Of a stretch of DNA of 64,000 nucleotides, positions 60,232-64,000 are shown piece by piece. The first letter of the stretch is position 1; the number at the start of each line of letters is the position of its first letter. Where the stretch lies: contig JAJTWR010000254.1 of assembly GCA_021613335.1 (NCBI GenBank), forward strand, positions 1,790,001 to 1,854,000, read 5' to 3'. Origin of the DNA: Whitmania pigra. Its lineage: Eukaryota > Annelida > Clitellata > Hirudinida > Haemopidae. The position numbers and the translations under genes are program-made. The notes beneath the pieces are model-generated. The model ran no database searches. It saw only the letters and a list, made by a program, of their open reading frames with translations, and had not been told where the DNA came from.

Positions 60232-60700
60232 ATTAGGACATGGATGAGTGGCTTCTCTTGGTCCCTGATATACACTCGAGCTGGCTCCTCAAACAAAGCT
60301 TTTCGCGGTCAAACAATTGGTCAGTATCTTCGTTCTAGAGCCGGGTGCGCGTGATAGCGCATAAGTTGGATAAAGTTCAGTGTCCTTCACTAGCAACCGA
60401 TATTGTTGTGAACTTAAGAGTTTGTTGAATTACAATAAAAACTGCCTACAAGGACACTTTAACTTTGCATAAAAATGGCCCTATGAGCGGTTTTGCCCTA
60501 TATCACGCTATCTATGTTAAACCACAGGAAATAATTAACCCATATAAATTGATAAATAGAAGGCAATTTATCACCTTTATAGACAAGACTTAAGAAGAAA
60601 ATACTCAGCTATCACAATTTATTAAAAAACACTTTTGATAATAGTTTGATTTGTGTCCTTTAACTTTACCTTCTAGATCTTGTACTGAAACCTTGATAAT
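60232..60700. other. Intergenic, nothing recognised
   Basis: No protein-like frames. It may include the 3' UTR of the minus-strand exon pair just to the right. Confidence 0.4.
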
Positions 60701-61202
60701 TCAAATGATATGTCTTCTAAAGAAGAAGACTGGCGTAGAATAAAAGCTCAGATGTTTTTCTGGCTTCTTGGTGAGAAATAATCGCTGACGTAAGGTCAGG
60801 TTTGACGGCCTTCTTTCAGGTTCGGCTTCATCGACACAAGCATCATTGTCATATGACATTTCACATTCATCATCCAAAGCAACAAATTCCTGAAACGTCA
60901 TGTCTGGAGAAAGAATTTACAAGCATTATAATTCTCTTTCAGCAATGGACCTGTTACAGGTACATTCTTGGAGCGAGAACCATTCAAACACTTTGCCACT
61001 GACTTCCTTATACTGACAATGCCTCATCTCTACTCGTTTGCTTTGACTTCCTCCGTTTTCCTTACGATGATGTTCGATATCTGATGTCAGCTAACTTTGA
61101 AGTATTTGCTAATTTTTTAGATAGAACTATTTTTTTCAGAAGCGGAAATTACCTCTATTTTCTTTTCCAAGGGCAACCATTGTCTTTTCTGAGAATCCTT
61201 CC
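60701..61202 (-). CDS. Two exons of an unidentified protein gene (partial)
   Basis: On the minus strand an exon at 61153-61202 (acceptor AG before it, donor GAG|GTAATT after) joins in phase 1 to an exon starting at 60903 (acceptor TTTCTCCAG). The joined product reads EGFSEKTMVALGKENR, then DMTFQEFVALDDECEMS, an acidic stretch, RPSNLTLRQRLFLTKK and a stop near 60701. I recognise no family. A K-E-N tripeptide and an R-x-x-L are present, which alone are too short to mean degradation signals. Exons further upstream would be needed for a start codon. Good splice signals and biased composition support a real gene. Confidence 0.4.
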
Positions 61203-62023
61203 CTAGCAATCTATTGGAAATCGAATAAAGATCACTTAATCAATAGCGAAACAGGGCTAAACAGGAAGATTGAAATCTAACATAAGCACAAATCCAAGGA
61301 TAATCTATGCCCACTTTTTTTTATAAATTTTATTTAATGTTTTTTTTAATTTAAGAAAACAAATGTGTCTATAGGCAAGTTTTGGAACCATTTTTATGCT
61401 TTTATTAAAGTTTGACAATTTAGCACTGTCATTAAGCGTCAAATTGTTTTACAAAAAAACCGTTATTGAAAAAAATGTCCCTAGACGCAGTTTTTCCCTC
61501 TATCAAGGGGTCCGTGTCGGCAGCTTTTACTGTATATGCATTATACATTTTTATATGTAAAATTTATAAATAAAACACTGCTTACGACATTCATAATTAT
61601 GATGAACATTAATTGTTACTCTGCTGAAAATCTTTTGAACCAGTTTTCTTTAGATTTATTTGGTAACTTTTAGTTGCGTTGCGAAAAAATTTGTCAGATT
61701 ATTATAACTACAAGTTACTGTTACTCGATGCTTTGATTTTATGAATTTCATTGTGGAGTACAAAGATTCGCAGCAATAGGTTATACCGAAAGGGGATGTA
61801 AGTCTTCCAACTAACCTTCCCAAGTTAAGGATCAAGTCCTACTTTATTCTGGCGCGAGCTTCCAGAAATCCATCACAGATAGTAAATTGTGCATCATCAT
61901 ACAGCCAAAATCTGATTTTACTGTTCCATTTTTGAAGCAATCTTAAAAAGCTGGAATCTTTGACAGTTCGTAAAGATTCTAAAAAGTCCTAAACTTCCGA
62001 AATCCGTTTTTTAGTACTAAAAA
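61203..62023. other. Intergenic or intron, nothing recognised
   Basis: AT-rich. It may be an intron or upstream region of the unidentified gene. No feature supported. Confidence 0.35.
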
Positions 62024-62098
62024 GTCCTAAAAAAATTATAAAGGTCCTAAAAAAAATTATAAAGGTCCTAAAAAAAATTATAAAGGTCCTAAAAATAA
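62024..62098. repeat. Tandem repeat, about 20-bp unit
   Basis: The unit TCCTAAAAAAAATTATAAAG is repeated about 3.5 times head to tail. Shorter related AAAAAGTCCTAA units precede it from about 61978. Confidence 0.85.
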
Positions 62099-62179
62099 TA
62101 ATGTTCTAAGATTTTGTTACTAACAGTTTTGTTGAAATAACAATTGCCGGAAAATAGTTTGTTCTAGCTGCTCGGGAAC

Positions 62180-63140
62180 CAGAGATGGGCACTAACTAAA
62201 CTTTAACTAAACTATCAACCAAAAAATGTTAGTTGTTAATTACAGCTGTTTTAAAAAAGTTGTCAAATAAACTTTTTTCTGTCAAATTTCTGGCATATTT
62301 ATTTCATCAAAATATCAGTGGACAAAATGACTCAATGTTACAAATTTTATTTTATATTAATTAAACGCAATTTGAAATAGAAATTTATGGCATGATAACA
62401 TCTAGACTGAAATTCTCATTTCAATTTTGATCGAAGAAAATAAGCATGTCATCAACCAGTTACAGGCAGTCAACACCTATAAAATTGGTTGTGGTGTCAA
62501 TTGTATCCTGCCGATCACTTTCAATCGATAAGGCATCCTTTAAAAAACTAAATGCTTTGCAAAAATTAGTTTCATTATCTGTAGCAACATTTTTAATTTT
62601 TGAAGAAATTTTGAATTCTTCAAATTTTGAGGCCAACATTTTACCAACAGCACTTCATGTATGGGAACCTTTGAACCTCTGACAAGCTATTGAACATGAA
62701 TGCATTTGAAGAGTTTCTGGATGTACATAATGTAGTGTAGCTCCCAAATGGGCCCTCTTACGTGCACTCCATATCTGCAGTTGTAGATAACTAGTTTTTT
62801 CTAAGACTTTCTACAAATTTTACCTTCCGGCATCTTACAAATAATTTAACCATTTGCCTGCTGTTCTGCGACTACAGATCGTATACTTTGGTAAATATTT
62901 TGAACAACATTTACGAAAACCTGATCTCTCTAAAGTGGCCAGCGGTTGCATGTCTTCAACAAGCATAAGCATCAAGTCATCTTCAAATTCAGCTTGAAAT
63001 ATTCTTGTGTTCTTAATAATAATAATAATAATAATAATTGGGTTGGTCGAAAATAGCGATGGTTTGCACAAAAATAGAGAATGGCTTTTTGTAACCAGAA
63101 CAAAATATCTAAAAGACGAAATAGCGAAGAATGTCATTTG
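62180..63140 (-). mobile_element. hAT-4 transposon copy, partial
   Basis: The end CAGAGATGGGC at 62180 is hAT-like and is followed by ACTAAACTTTAACTAAAC subterminal repeats. On the minus strand inside, frames contain LMLVEDMQPLATLERSGFR followed by KYTICSRRTAGKWL (62835-63000). This is the V-x-D-x-Q-P-x-x-x-V-E-x-x-G-F-R region that follows the BED finger in hAT transposases. Around 62590-62640 lies KNVATDNETNFCKAF, the T-D-N-x-x-N segment of the catalytic core. Stops and frameshifts interrupt it. The opposite end was not found. Confidence 0.7.
63012..63039. repeat. (AAT)n microsatellite
   Basis: About eight uninterrupted AAT units inside the hAT-4 copy, breaking its transposase frame. Confidence 0.9.
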
Positions 63141-64000
63141 TTAGATTAAAAAACTGTTACACTTTTCATCAAGTCATGAATATCAATAGCAGCGTTTTCG
63201 TCATTCAACGCTTCATGCAGCTTGCGGAGGTTTTCACAAAACCTTTATTTGCCAAACCTGTTCATTAATTTGTCAGACAATGGCCTCAATATCAGGGAGG
63301 TTTGCAAACCTTCTTTATAAAGCAAGCCAAGTTTATATAGATTTAAGCCTGATGATTCTGCTTTCCCGTTGAGGAAGGTATATTCTTAGCGATTGTAAAG
63401 CGATTGCATCCATCCTTCATAAGATACGCATAAAACTTTATGTATTACATTTTTCAAAAGCCGAACTTGAAGCCATGTTCTTAACCAATTTTCGTCGCTA
63501 TTTATCGAAAAAGGAAATCGTCCTTTCTTGAATATATAACGTGGAAGCGAAATTATTTTTTTCAATTTAAAATGAAATTTCAAAAGTGTGTTCGCTATGT
63601 TGGTGTAAGGCTTTAGATATTTTTGATCAAAGTCCTTCGCTGTTTTGGTATGCCCCCCTCTGAGATCCATAGTGGAGAAGTATGAAGTCTTCAAAATAAG
63701 AATTAATGCATTGGATACTAAACAACTCTGCAAACATCCGCAAATTTAAACCACTGCTAAGAACAAACGAAAGTTCAAAGTGCAGGACGAAATCGATAAA
63801 TTAGTTGCTGAACTGACTTCGGGGTCCTATTGAGACAGGCTGTCGAGCTGTAGTATGGACCTACTTTGTAAAATGGTTTGAGTCATGCTCTGAGGTTAGA
63901 AAAAGGTTTATCAGGGGAGAAGGCGGGAAATAGAAAGAGATCGAGCCAAACTGCTAGTCCCAAGACTAGCTAGGAAAATTACAGAAAAGTAGCCCCTTAT
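63141..64000. other. Unassigned end region
   Basis: A 115-codon minus-strand frame at 63386-63733 and a further open stretch at 63160-63370 have ordinary amino-acid composition but no family resemblance. They could be the remaining N-terminal part of hAT-4 or another element. No feature can be named. Confidence 0.3.

Overview
The window is a 64-kb, AT-rich piece of an animal nuclear genome. Genes are split into short exons by mostly short GT-AG introns, single genes sit on both strands, and transposon debris is abundant. The gene set (myosin IX, AAR2, an NCAM/Fasciclin-II-type adhesion molecule, LARP4, GALT, IMP3) is metazoan. Compact introns and many hAT-type transposons point to an invertebrate, but I cannot name the phylum. 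Myosin IX is absent from Drosophila, so a fly is unlikely.

Layout. 1-3.7 kb: a LINE 3' remnant and an unclassified repeat. 3.7-15.8 kb (minus): a complete unconventional myosin IX (RA, motor, IQ neck, C1, RhoGAP). 16.6-18.3 kb (plus): AAR2, a U5 snRNP assembly factor, head-to-head with myosin IX. 20.5-27.9 kb (minus): an adhesion molecule with five Ig and two FN3 domains whose last exon encodes a probable GPI-anchor tail. 26-34.5 kb: a transposon-dense stretch with two near-identical mini-hAT elements in opposite orientation, a solo LTR nested in one of them, LINE fragments and further hAT families. 35.5-40.4 kb (plus): LARP4. 41.8-44.4 kb (minus): GALT, tail-to-tail with LARP4. 45.6-48.2 kb (minus): IMP3 with a pogo/Tigger remnant in intron 1. 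49.3-54.2 kb: a LINE interrupted by hAT elements. 55.3-56.3 kb (minus): a tyrosine-motif-rich docking-adaptor-like protein. 57.6-60.2 kb: a composite hAT element carrying a nested MITE and a LINE piece. 60.7-61.2 kb (minus): two exons of an unidentified gene. 62-64 kb: a tandem repeat and another hAT copy.

The host genes do not form a pathway; they are ordinary single-copy animal genes. The most unusual content is the collection of hAT-type elements. Two copies (26213-27293 and 29852-30756) have perfect 8-bp target duplications, terminal arrays built from a short palindrome, and the same intact 135-residue reading frame that holds only the hAT dimerisation domain. Other families in the window have different palindromic repeats at their ends. 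No CRISPR array, operon or rRNA gene was seen. tRNA genes could not be searched systematically. Exon boundaries come from reading splice sites and homology by eye; those given to the base were checked for reading frame, others are approximate.
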